A stretch of DNA of 62,050 nt. Source: Darksidea phi. Its lineage: Eukaryota > Ascomycota > Dothideomycetes > Pleosporales > Lentitheciaceae. Position numbers and translations under genes: made by a program. The first letter of the stretch is position 1. Each line of letters starts with the position of its first letter. This document shows, piece by piece, positions 11,724 to 20,437 of the stretch. Below the pieces are notes generated by a model, which did no database searches, was not told the DNA's origin, and was given only the letters and a program-made list of their open reading frames with translations. The stretch lies in contig JASJFT010000060.1 of assembly GCA_030770425.1 (NCBI GenBank), positions 162,648-224,697 of the forward strand, read 5' to 3'.

Positions 11724-12933
11724 TTAATCAGGCGTGGAAAAGACGCCATTCTCGCCGCCCCGCAAAGCGCGCAAGGCACGATCCAGCTCGTCTTCACCGA
11801 CCATCACGGTCCCCGCCCGAGCTGTGCTTAGGTAGCTCATCTCGACGGCATTCTCGAGCTGACTGGAGGTGCCTCCGACCAGACGGCCGGCGACGCCGCA
11901 TACGATGCCTGTGCTCTCCATCGGAAGCTCGCGAAGGTCGAGCATGATGGGAACGAGGTAGTCGTCCTTGGAACCGAGGAGGACATCGTGGGCGAAATTC
12001 GGCAAGAGGGCATGATCGAGAAGCAGTGATGCCGGTTCCGTGTCGGTGAGCGTCAGGGACAGGAATTTGGGGCATGGCGGTGAGATGAGACACTTCACGA
12101 GACCCAGATGCAGTGCGTCATCTGCAGCGCTTGTAGTGCTGTTGCGATTGCGGCTCTGGTGCATGCCATTTGCGCTGTCTCGACGCCCGGCACATTGTAC
12201 AAGACGCAAGCTTGAGTCCACCGAGGGATGAATGTTGCGGCGCTTTAAAGTGGCAAAAGTGCGGGTCTGCAGTTCGGATATGGTGGCTGGTGGCGGGGTG
12301 CGGGGAGACTGGACCTCAAAAGACGAAGTGGACGAATGTCTTCGGTCATGACTAGGATTGACATAGGAGGACGTTTGGTGCTCGAATTGGAAGCCACGTT
12401 GTTCTAGAGCATGCACGACTTGGGTCCGATGCCGGTGAGACACGAGGATGTAGTCGGAAAAGTATGTTGTGATGAAAAAGATGGAGCTAGAAGGGTTAGA
12501 CGTCCAACCTCGCTCTTGGGACGACAGAGACTTACATGCCGGCCAAGGCCAGAGGACTTGTCAGTTCTAGGACACGCTGTCCTGCATCGAGACCCTCCCC
12601 ATCCACCTGCATAACCACATAGTCCTCGGACGTGATAGAGACCTGTTCTCTCATCCCCGCGTCCAGAGCACCAAGTGCCGGAACAAAAAGCTGGTTCGCG
12701 AGAGTGCGAGAACACACGACGGAGCATTCGGTTGGAGTGATTGAGATGTTTACAAAGGGATGTTCGTATGGCCAGCCTCGTGGTGGTTGCACAGCACCGT
12801 TTCCATTGCTGACGGCGCCCTTGTTGCGCGACTCATTGGGAAGAAGAAGCTGGAGTATGGTTTGGAGGAAGCTCGAATAAAGATGCAGTGGAATGTGAAT
12901 GAGTGCCAGATGGGTATCCTTGAAGGTGATCAT
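11724..12933 (-). CDS. ACT-domain protein, CASTOR-like
   Basis: Two exons, 12536..12933 and 11724..12486, give 386 aa, and the 49-nt intron keeps phase. The junction creates the segment AGISIFFITTYFSDYILVS. This strongly resembles the ACT-domain segment of animal CASTOR (GATS) arginine sensors, which contains a similar GIS-[IL]-x-[FY]-I-S/T-T/S run followed by D-[FY]-ILV. A second ACT-like part lies near the C-terminus (residues about 260-350, with STGIVCGVAGRLV). In animals CASTOR binds arginine and relieves inhibition of mTORC1. Whether fungal homologues sense amino acids is not known to me. About 100 residues of Ser/Thr/Arg-rich linker separate the conserved parts. The cytosol is the likely location, as no signal or helix is visible. 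Confidence 0.75.
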
Positions 12934-14760
12934 GATGTTAGTTGGTTGTTCACCCAGCGGAAAAGTTTTGTGTTGGGGGGCGCATATAAAAGCAGGCTAA
13001 CCGGCGCCGTGGGCGCGGGACAACATCCAACCAGAACCAGGCCGGTATAAGGCACAAAGTTTATTGAGAAACATGCATCAGAAGCGCATGATGACGAGAG
13101 GGAACATACTAGAAATGATATGTGTGCGCTCAGCAGCGTCATGGAGGACTCCATTAGGTGCAAGGTCAAAAATAGCAGTCGTCGGATAACAACCGGTCTC
13201 GTGGCCGTAGGAACGATGGCTGCAGACTCCGAGGTCCGATCTCGACAGGGAGAGGTCGGACAAGGCTTACGGCCAAGGCTGGACGGTGGTGGGCGAACGA
13301 AAGAATAAGCAAACGTGTCGAGCTCGCAGAGGCGAGAAGAAGCAATATGCTCCGCGAAGGGCCGTGATAGGCAGGCTTGCAATTGCGATTCAAGGGTGCT
13401 GGGGACTCAGCACAAAAAGCGGTTTTCAGCGATTGATGTGCTCTGAGCAGTGTTAGTGGAGTTGGGGGTAAGGCTGGGTTCCCGTACCTTGTCCAACGGG
13501 CCAGTGAGAAATGTCGTTTTTGAAGTTCATCCCCGATGTGCCTGGAGAACGGATCCCGTCCGTGGAGTGGTGTAACGTTGTGCTAAGTAGACTAAGTCAA
13601 ATGATGGTTTGCTTGCCCCTATAAACGCAGCAATCGGCTCGAGTGCAGCCGGAGACGTAGACTGGAGTGTCACAGTGATAGGCCGGCTAAGAATGTGGCG
13701 GCACGGGGCGCTGGACGAGGATGCTGGCGCTGGCTGAGACGTTATGGCTGAGGTCTGGGGTCGGGAGAGCTACGGCGTGGGGAAGCTCGCGGGCGTGCGG
13801 GTATTGGTGCGTTCTGGATCGGGGCACCCGCAGAAGACGGCACGCAAGGGCAGGCTTCAGGGGGGCAACGCGTGCCGGGGAAGAGCGTGGGGCGGCAATG
13901 AAGCGGAACGGGGGCCCACGAGAAGGCGAACGGGGCGCGAGAATGCGTGCTGCGCGTGCTGCGCGTGCCGCTGCTGACGGCAAAGGCGGGTATGGAGAAA
14001 TGAAGCTAGGGGCGGGGGGGTGTCGTATGGGATATGTGGGACGGACAAGAGGGTGAACACGGGCGAGGGAGACAGCTGGCCATGGGCCGCAGAGGAATAT
14101 AAGTTGTTCAGTGTGCGAGAGTGGAGCCAGATGGCGTGTAGACGTCCCGGGTGTGGTGACTCGAAGAGGCACTCCCGAAAAATTTCCCTCGATAGCGTGC
14201 CGCCATAGTGGCACGGCGACGACAACGGCGACGGGCTAGGCGCCTGGAGACGGGTGGAGCTGAGACTCTCAGGGCGTCTGCACGCAGCAACGACTCGACG
14301 ACTCGTTCAGACGCCATGCAGTCGTGGTCGTTGGGCCATGCAGCCGCAGTTAGCACGCACAGAGCGGAGCGTCCAGTCGCGCTTCAGACGAAAGCCTGTG
14401 CGGCGCCGACAGGCCAACCACCGCGCCTGTGACCTCACCTCCCCTCTCACCTCCCCTCCCCTCAACCGCAACCCCCTCCCCCCATCCCAGCCCGGTACCT
14501 GAAAGGTATGTACCTGAACGTCCCTGACGCGAGCAGGTCTGACTGCTTTCCACAGCGCCGAGCCCCGTCGTGCAGACACCGCGTCCTCGATGACATGGAC
14601 CCGTTGCGTAGGGCTGATATCTTGCAGTCGCTGGGCGGTAGGCCGCAATGGCGCTGCTCAATGGCTCGACGGCCGCCCGCTCGTGATGCTCGCGATATCC
14701 GCCCCCTGCGCCCAGATCACCGTCCACACGCACAAGGGAGTATCGAAAGCGACCGCATAA
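12934..14760. other. GC-rich region without a convincing gene
   Basis: GC-rich and full of overlapping open frames on both strands, all Arg/Ala/Pro-rich as expected for random GC-rich sequence (for example 13687..14214 on the minus strand). None has a motif, and none could be joined by convincing introns. The left end serves as the upstream region of the CASTOR-like gene. Confidence 0.45.
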
Positions 14761-14780
14761 CCCCCCCCCCCCCCCCCCGG

Positions 14781-14815
<35 letters not shown>

Positions 14816-14831
14816 CGGGGGGGGGGGGGGG

Positions 14832-14918
<87 letters not shown>
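14761..14918. repeat. 158-nt C/G homopolymer block
   Basis: Eighteen C are followed by 140 nt of G, interrupted only by single C at 14781, 14816, 14832 and 14883. In all forward frames it reads as polyglycine-like text and in reverse as polyproline, so overlapping open frames are artefacts of composition. The switch from C to G allows a perfect hairpin, and the G run could form quadruplexes. It may be biological or a sequencing or gap-filling artefact. Confidence 0.95.
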
Positions 14919-14919
<1 letters not shown>

Positions 14920-16079
14920 AAGTATGTGGGTGCGCAATTGGGCGGCGGGCGGCCGGCCGTGTATCGCGCCATAACGCCCCCTTGGGCCCCCTCCCCCGGG
15001 CCCCCCCCACAGGGTTTTTCCAAACCCCCCCCAAAAACCCCCCCCCCCCCCCCCGGCTGACGCCGTGCAACCTGAGGCTGCCTACCCCGCATCCACCACC
15101 ACGCTCGCTGCTCGTGCGAATGCTGCCGTCGCCAGCTCCCCTCCAACTGGACCACTGTCGATGACGTGCGACGGCTTCCCCAGATCGGACGGCTACCTGC
15201 AGCACGAGTGGGTCAGCGCACTGCTCAATGCTCACTACACGCCATGCTCCGTGCCATGCTTCATCTCGAGTCCACACGAGCCATGACGAAACGCTGCATA
15301 GAAACCCCTCTCCGCCAAGCGGCCGAACCCCCACGCACTCTCCCGCCAGCTCATCAACGCGTCTCCCCACTGCATAGCAGCTCCATCTATTACTAGGGCC
15401 CTCGGAAACGGCCGACTCGCCGTGTCTATGCCCCGCCCAAGGCCGCAATCTTACCATGGTCCGTGACCTCGCGCGTTCCTCCACCACGACCGCCGTGCTC
15501 CACTGTTCCACTGCGTCTGACGATAATGCAGCCTCTTCTGCCGTTCATTTCCACCCGTGGTTTCCTGTCATCTGATGCTCTGCATTGGAGATGCAACGTC
15601 TCGTCACCGATCACACCCTTCCCATCGTAGCAGACGCGAGAATCACACATGCGCGGCGTTCCACAACACCTTCACGTACGGCCATTTTTGCCGTCCAATT
15701 GAGCGATCGAAGTGAACACCAAGCCCTGGCATCAGGATGACACGAACGTTGGCGCGTGCTTTCTGAGGAGCTTACCACAGAGTATGTGCTCTCTCCTTAC
15801 ATGCCTGTGAGCAGGTCCGGATGACGGTTGGCTTTGTCCGGTATTCCATTCCCTTACTCAGTTTTCTCTCTTCGATTTCGACTTTCTCATTAGCGCACTG
15901 CTCCTACTCTCCGGTCCAAATCTCCTATTCTTCATCATCACAGCCTTGCAGTAGTCACACTCTTTGGTGCAAGACAATGAAAAAGATGCAAAGAGGAATA
16001 TATGCAAGGTACCAACACTACCATTTACAAAAAGAAACCACCCCCAAAAGAAGAAGAAATGATATCTAAACATCAACCC
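14919..16079. other. C-rich block and gene-poor sequence
   Basis: A second C-rich patch lies at about 14976-15054, with runs of 8 to 17 C broken by A and G. The rest is GC-rich with overlapping open frames but no recognisable protein. The right end is the downstream flank of the expansin-like gene. Confidence 0.5.
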
Positions 16080-16538
16080 CTATCCAATAACCTCCCAGCT
16101 CGCACCCATAACATTATCCGCAAAAGTCGGGCCGCCAACCTGCTGCCACACGCCCTGCATCAAATCCAAGCTATACGCACCACTCGCACCGCAGCCCGCG
16201 CACTGGTCGACGATGGTAGCCTCGGCGGTGCGACCATCCGGGTTGGTAAGCCGGATGCGCTTGTTGCAGTAGCTGAAGAAGTTGGGCACGTTGGCATCGA
16301 GGGCGACCTTCATGTCGCCGGCGGCGTCGGACATCTTGTACTCGGGCGGCGCGCCGTAGGTAGCGCAGGCACCGTATGTCTCGATCAATTGGACCGGATT
16401 GACGGTATCGCCGTAGTTGCTGATGGGCGAGAAGCGGAGCCCGGAGTGGACTTCGCCGGGCGCGGCTTGGGGTGCTGGGGCGGGCGCCGCGAGGGCGAGG
16501 ACGGAGAGGAGGAGCGTGGTGAGGGCTGTGGTATACAT
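16080..16538 (-). CDS. secreted expansin/RlpA-like double-psi beta-barrel protein
   Basis: Single exon, 152 aa. The N-terminus MYTTALTTLLLSVLALAAPA is a signal peptide, followed by a short Ala/Pro-rich pro-like stretch. The mature part of about 120 residues fits the size of small fungal proteins with an RlpA-like double-psi beta-barrel. ETYGACATYG, CNKRIRLTNPDGRT and VDQCAGCG are in the expected order, and the Asp-Gln-Cys followed by Cys matches the conserved active-site-like Asp and disulfide cysteines of this fold. Such proteins bind or loosen cell-wall polysaccharide and are secreted. True hydrolase activity is usually absent. Upstream in-frame ATGs would only add sequence before the signal peptide, so I start here. 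Confidence 0.85.
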   Translation of the reverse strand: MYTTALTTLLLSVLALAAPAPAPQAAPGEVHSGLRFSPISNYGDTVNPVQLIETYGACATYGAPPEYKMSDAAGDMKVALDANVPNFFSYCNKRIRLTNPDGRTAEATIVDQCAGCGASGAYSLDLMQGVWQQVGGPTFADNVMGASWEVIG

Positions 16539-18150
16539 CTTGGTTTGGTGATGTTGATCGTATAGTGTTGTTTTGTGTTGGAAGAAGGAAGACAATGGCC
16601 TTTTGGGTATCAAGTATCTTTCAAAAGAATGACTGGCTAAGCAGCGACTGGTAGAGAAGTGGTGGTAGAGTAGTGACTGGTAGAAGAGTGATGAGAAGCA
16701 AAGAATGAAAGATCGCACTGCGATTGAATGAAAGACCAAGCGAAGAAGCCGTACTGATGATAAGTATACCTACACCGAAGCCCCCCTCCCCTTAAATACC
16801 CAAGCCAACAACCCTCACACACAAACATCGCATCGCATCGCATCTCATCTCGTGCCACCCGTCCCACCACCGGACTCTAAACTCACCCGCTGCCACCGGC
16901 CTTACAACCACATACCTGGAAGCCGTCCACACGGTGCACCCACCGTCCCGTCAACGAAGACATCCAGTAACCATCACGCGAGAAGGCATATTGGCAACCC
17001 TCGATTTCCGTATGTACCTGCCTTTTGTGCTTGCCGTTTGTGCGTGCAGGTGGCCGGTGGCTGTTTCAAGGGCCGTTGTGTTCGGATGTCCGTAGGTTGA
17101 GGTTGAAGTTGAGGTTGGACGGCGCACCTACGCGTGGGACGTGCTTTTTGGTGAGTGTATGTTCTATGTTCTACGTTATACGCACGTTTCAAACCTGGGT
17201 CTTCGCTTAGGGCGTGCTGTTTGGGTGGGTTTGTTGTTGCTGGTCAGTGGTTGGTGGGCCCTGCGGATTAGGCGTTCGGATGTCCGTATGTTGCATGTCG
17301 GTCGGTCAGCTGGGACTAACCCGTTTTGGGGAGGTATGTATGTCTGCCTAAGGGGACTGATTGCCCGCCTGTGTTTAGATTTGGATGTAGATTAATTAGA
17401 TGGGTAGTATGAGAGAGGGAGAAGAGATCTCCGGATGGATAATTTCGGGTAGGTGTTGTAGCATATGTGCTTTTTTTCTTCGCTTAATGGCTCCTCGAAG
17501 GTTTGAGGTGTGATGTGATGGGATGGGATGGGATGATGGATTGAAGTGATGGAGCTGCTTTCGGAGTCGGGAGTAAGCTTGGCGACGGCCTGATCTGAGT
17601 GGCCGGCCCATCGCGTGGTACTTGGGATTACATCGGTGTTTTGTTTCCGACGGACTTGCGCCTGTTTTGTAGGTGCGGGATCTACATGGTAAGTCGGTGT
17701 GTGCAGCGCTGCACGGGATCGGTCGTACCATCAATGCGTGAACATTAAAGAGATTGTGAGTTTCAAAAGGTCAGACGAGGAGATGCGATTAAGCAGGATA
17801 GTAGCGTAAGGCTAACTGAGAGAGTGGCAGTGAACCTTTGTAAAATAGTTGTTCTTCCTTTCAATAGGCTGTGGAAGAACTACCATCCTTCGACGGCCCC
17901 CAAAACAATAAGATTACGCCCCCCACCACCTCGAAGGCTGTGAACCGCCGCCTTGCTGTGCCACGCAAGCAAGTCTAAGCCTCAGGCTGCCCAGCTAACA
18001 ATTGAGTAGTTCCTCTCGTCACACCTATGTCTGCCCATTCATTTCCCAGCGCACGACTACCCTTCGGTTCAGCGTCTAGAAAGCGGGAAAAATACACCAC
18101 CAAACACACTCCTCGGCGCAACAAACCGGAACCTCCTCTCCACCGCAAGG
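16539..18150. other. intergenic with simple-sequence patches
   Basis: No gene supported over 1.6 kb. Small simple repeats occur: atcgc units near 16827-16850 and gggat units near 17519-17535. The segment 16793-16840 (a TTAAATA followed by a CA-rich leader) has the look of a plus-strand fungal promoter, but no coding sequence follows that I can support. Confidence 0.45.
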
Positions 18151-18684
18151 ATGCCAATAGTCACTATACAAGACTACAATGACTATCGCATGCCCCCCTA
18201 CGAACCCCTTAGGCGACAATGCCCCAACATCCGCACCTGCTGGCCCGGCCTCTCGGCCTCCTTCAACCCCTTCGTTTCCTCACGCACACTCATGTGGCGC
18301 CGCACCGCATTCCTCCTCATAAATACTACACAGATACTCTATATGTGGCTGTACGCCACGCACGCGACCATTTCGCTTGCACGGCTCCCCTTCATCATAG
18401 CCGCCGTCCTATTCTTCTTCTTTCGCGCGTGGAACCTGCACCTTATCGTCCAAATGGAGGGAGACAGGATGGTGCTTGGGAAGAGGTTTGGGCGGACCTG
18501 GTTTGATGGGTTTCTTTGGGCGCTGGTGGGCGTGTTTGCGGGGTTGCTTGTGTGGAGCGTTTGGAAGGTCGGAGTGTGGGTGCTTGGAGGTTGGGTACAT
18601 GGGTGGTGGGTTTGTGCGGATATTGCGATCTTGGGTGTGGCGTGGGTGACTACGTGGGAACCTAACACGCTCCTGGTGACGTGA
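18151..18684 (+). CDS. small multi-pass membrane protein, unrecognised
   Basis: An uninterrupted frame of 177 codons whose product has three to four hydrophobic segments: about residues 51-70, 77-92, 121-140 and 148-170. It begins with a hydrophilic stretch containing several Pro and Cys residues and has a loop with HLIVQMEGDRMVLGKRFG between helices 2 and 3. Trp is abundant in the C-terminal half. I do not recognise the family. The strong helical pattern and length argue for a real gene, but a longer spliced model is possible. Confidence 0.5.
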   Translation: MPIVTIQDYNDYRMPPYEPLRRQCPNIRTCWPGLSASFNPFVSSRTLMWRRTAFLLINTTQILYMWLYATHATISLARLPFIIAAVLFFFFRAWNLHLIVQMEGDRMVLGKRFGRTWFDGFLWALVGVFAGLLVWSVWKVGVWVLGGWVHGWWVCADIAILGVAWVTTWEPNTLLVT

Positions 18685-18997
18685 GATGCGGTTGCGTGGG
18701 ACTACGTGATGTTGCTTTCAGCTATGGCAGCTTGGACGCAAAGCCTGTGAGAATGAAAGAAATGACGAGCAAAGAGGCCTCGATGGGAAAGATATTGTGC
18801 AGTTTATAGCAGGTGCACAGCTAGTTGAAATTTAGCATGTTACCGGGCCGGGGCGCACATAGGCCGGCTGCCTCTAGAATAACTCTTGACATGTTCGCCT
18901 GTACTCCGTGAACGCCTGTGGTATCTCCATCAAATATGTCGCTCCAGATGCCGCCTTTTGATGTTGATCGATATCTCGTAACCATGCCGTCCGTCGT
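18685..18997. other. short intergenic region
   Basis: Convergent spacer between the small membrane protein gene and NOP10. No motif noticed. Confidence 0.5.
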
Positions 18998-19328
18998 CTA
19001 CTGCTTAAGCGCAACCTTGTCCTCTATACCACATTAGCCCTCGCTCTCCTGCTCTCACACCTCTCGGAAAGCACTCACTAGGATTCAATTGAAATGGCAA
19101 GAGCCCATGCCTCTTCTTGATGGTAACACGGTGCCTACCGTCGTCGTTAACCTCCACTTCCACGCCGAACAAATTCCCTCTGTGGAGTTCTCCATGAACG
19201 TACCTCGAGTAGGTGTCATCGGGTGAAAATCTCGCCGGATGCGCAGAGTCGGCAACACGTCCTGCGACAACCTTTTTGAGCGTATAGATGCGTTTGCCGT
19301 CGGGACCGGTGGTGTACATAAGATGCAT
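18998..19328 (-). CDS. NOP10: H/ACA snoRNP subunit Nop10
   Basis: Nop10 is a small core protein of H/ACA small nucleolar RNPs. It supports rRNA pseudouridylation and processing in the nucleolus with Cbf5/dyskerin, Nhp2 and Gar1. The gene is split into three exons, 19204..19328, 19079..19134 and 18998..19023, giving 68 aa. Both introns (69 and 55 nt) have GT-AG ends and keep phase. [19 protein letters not shown] and [14 protein letters not shown] are near-diagnostic for the family, and [13 protein letters not shown] continues it. The last exon codes for eight residues (KDKVALKQ, the first codon split by the intron) and is the least certain part. The start is the ATG of MHLMYT. An upstream in-frame ATG at 19400 would add residues not seen in the family. 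Its promoter faces that of LCL2, 351 bp away. Confidence 0.9.
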
Positions 19329-19679
19329 TCTAGCATGTTCGTTAGCGCTGCTCTTTCCTGCCTCCCTTGCTGTTTTGCCCATTGTGTGTACGGAGTGCAC
19401 TTACTTGGCGGCGTTATCTGGGACGTGAGAGGTAGATACGGCGTGTGCGACTGTGCGTGGTGGGTAAAGTTCGTGGAAAGCGCAATGCGAACTTTTTCGC
19501 CAGTCGGTGGTCCGCAAAATTTGGGGCGGAAGCATTGCTCGAAGTCTTGGCTTGTTTGACCCATTTGCAGCTGGCTAAGCTCCACATCAGCATCATCTAC
19601 CGCTCGGCCACACCTCACAAGTGTTCCCACCGAACAACTCTTCTGTGCTTCTAGATACTACAAATACACCGCCGCAAAG
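19329..19679. promoter_or_regulatory. divergent promoter region NOP10/LCL2
   Basis: These 351 bp separate the two divergently oriented start codons and must contain both promoters. Open frames that cross it are shadows. No clear TATA box was noticed. Confidence 0.5.
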
Positions 19680-20131
19680 ATGGAGCTCAGAAACCTCATA
19701 CTTCTGGCCATCAGCCTCTTCACCTTCTCAGCGCACGCGCAATTCGGCTTCTTCGACCAAATGTTCGGCGGCGGCGGCCACCAGCACCAACAGCAGCAGC
19801 AGCAAAACGTGCGCAGCGATAGCCAGTGGTACCAGTCGCAATATGAGAATGGTATGCTACCCTACTCGCTCCGCTTTGCAGCAACTTTCCCCAGAATCAC
19901 TGTTGCCTATCGACGTGCTAGCTAACATTTGCCATAGCGCACTGCGACAGATACCTCTGCCCCGGCACTCTCTCCTGCGTCCACTTCCCCCACCACTGCC
20001 CCTGTGCCTGGGAAGGCGTCGAAGATAAAGTCGAGCTAGGCGAGGGGATATCCGTGTGTGCGAGTAAGGGCGGGTACAGAGAGGGGGAGACGGCGAAGAA
20101 GATTGAGTTGGCGCGGAAGGGGCTACTGTGA
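19680..20131 (+). CDS. LCL2: LCL2-like secretory-pathway protein
   Basis: Two exons, 19680..19851 and 19938..20131, give 121 aa with an 86-nt intron in phase. Residues 1-20 form a signal peptide ([20 protein letters not shown]). A Gly- and Gln/His-rich stretch follows, as in other family members. The second exon has the cysteine-rich core with [21 protein letters not shown] and EDKVEL, which matches fungal Lcl2 (long chronological lifespan protein 2), a small protein of the ER lumen or secretory route linked to ER-associated degradation in yeast. The length is close to that of the yeast protein. The CAG-coded glutamine run (codons near 19790-19805) may vary in length between strains. Confidence 0.88.
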
Positions 20132-20437
20132 GAGACTTGTTGGATCGAGATAGGCGGGATGAGCTGGTTAGGAAAGGCGAAAAATATGTATGCTGCTTGT
20201 CATGCTTTTGCATTTGAGAGAATTGAACGGCGTTTGGAGTGCTGTCATGGCAATGATAGAGGGATACCACAGGCAGGAGGAGGATAGAAGAATAGTTCTG
20301 TGATACTGAGCGAAATTCCCAACGCTCGCGACGAATTCATCACATCGTCAATTCGTACGGATCCATAGCTTATACACAAGCGCTGGAGGTCATTCCGCGA
20401 GCAAAAGAAGGCTACCAAGGTGCGCAACCAGCACAGC
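20132..20437. other. short intergenic region
   Basis: Convergent spacer between LCL2 and the large coiled-coil gene. No feature noticed. Confidence 0.5.

Noticed and set aside
14350..15511. Several long overlapping frames with polyproline or polyglycine, up to 264 codons
   Set aside because: They exist only because a G/C homopolymer has no stop codons. They show no motif and appear in all frames.
16002..16565. 187-codon plus-strand frame
   Set aside because: Antisense shadow of the expansin-like gene, which has a signal peptide and family motifs.
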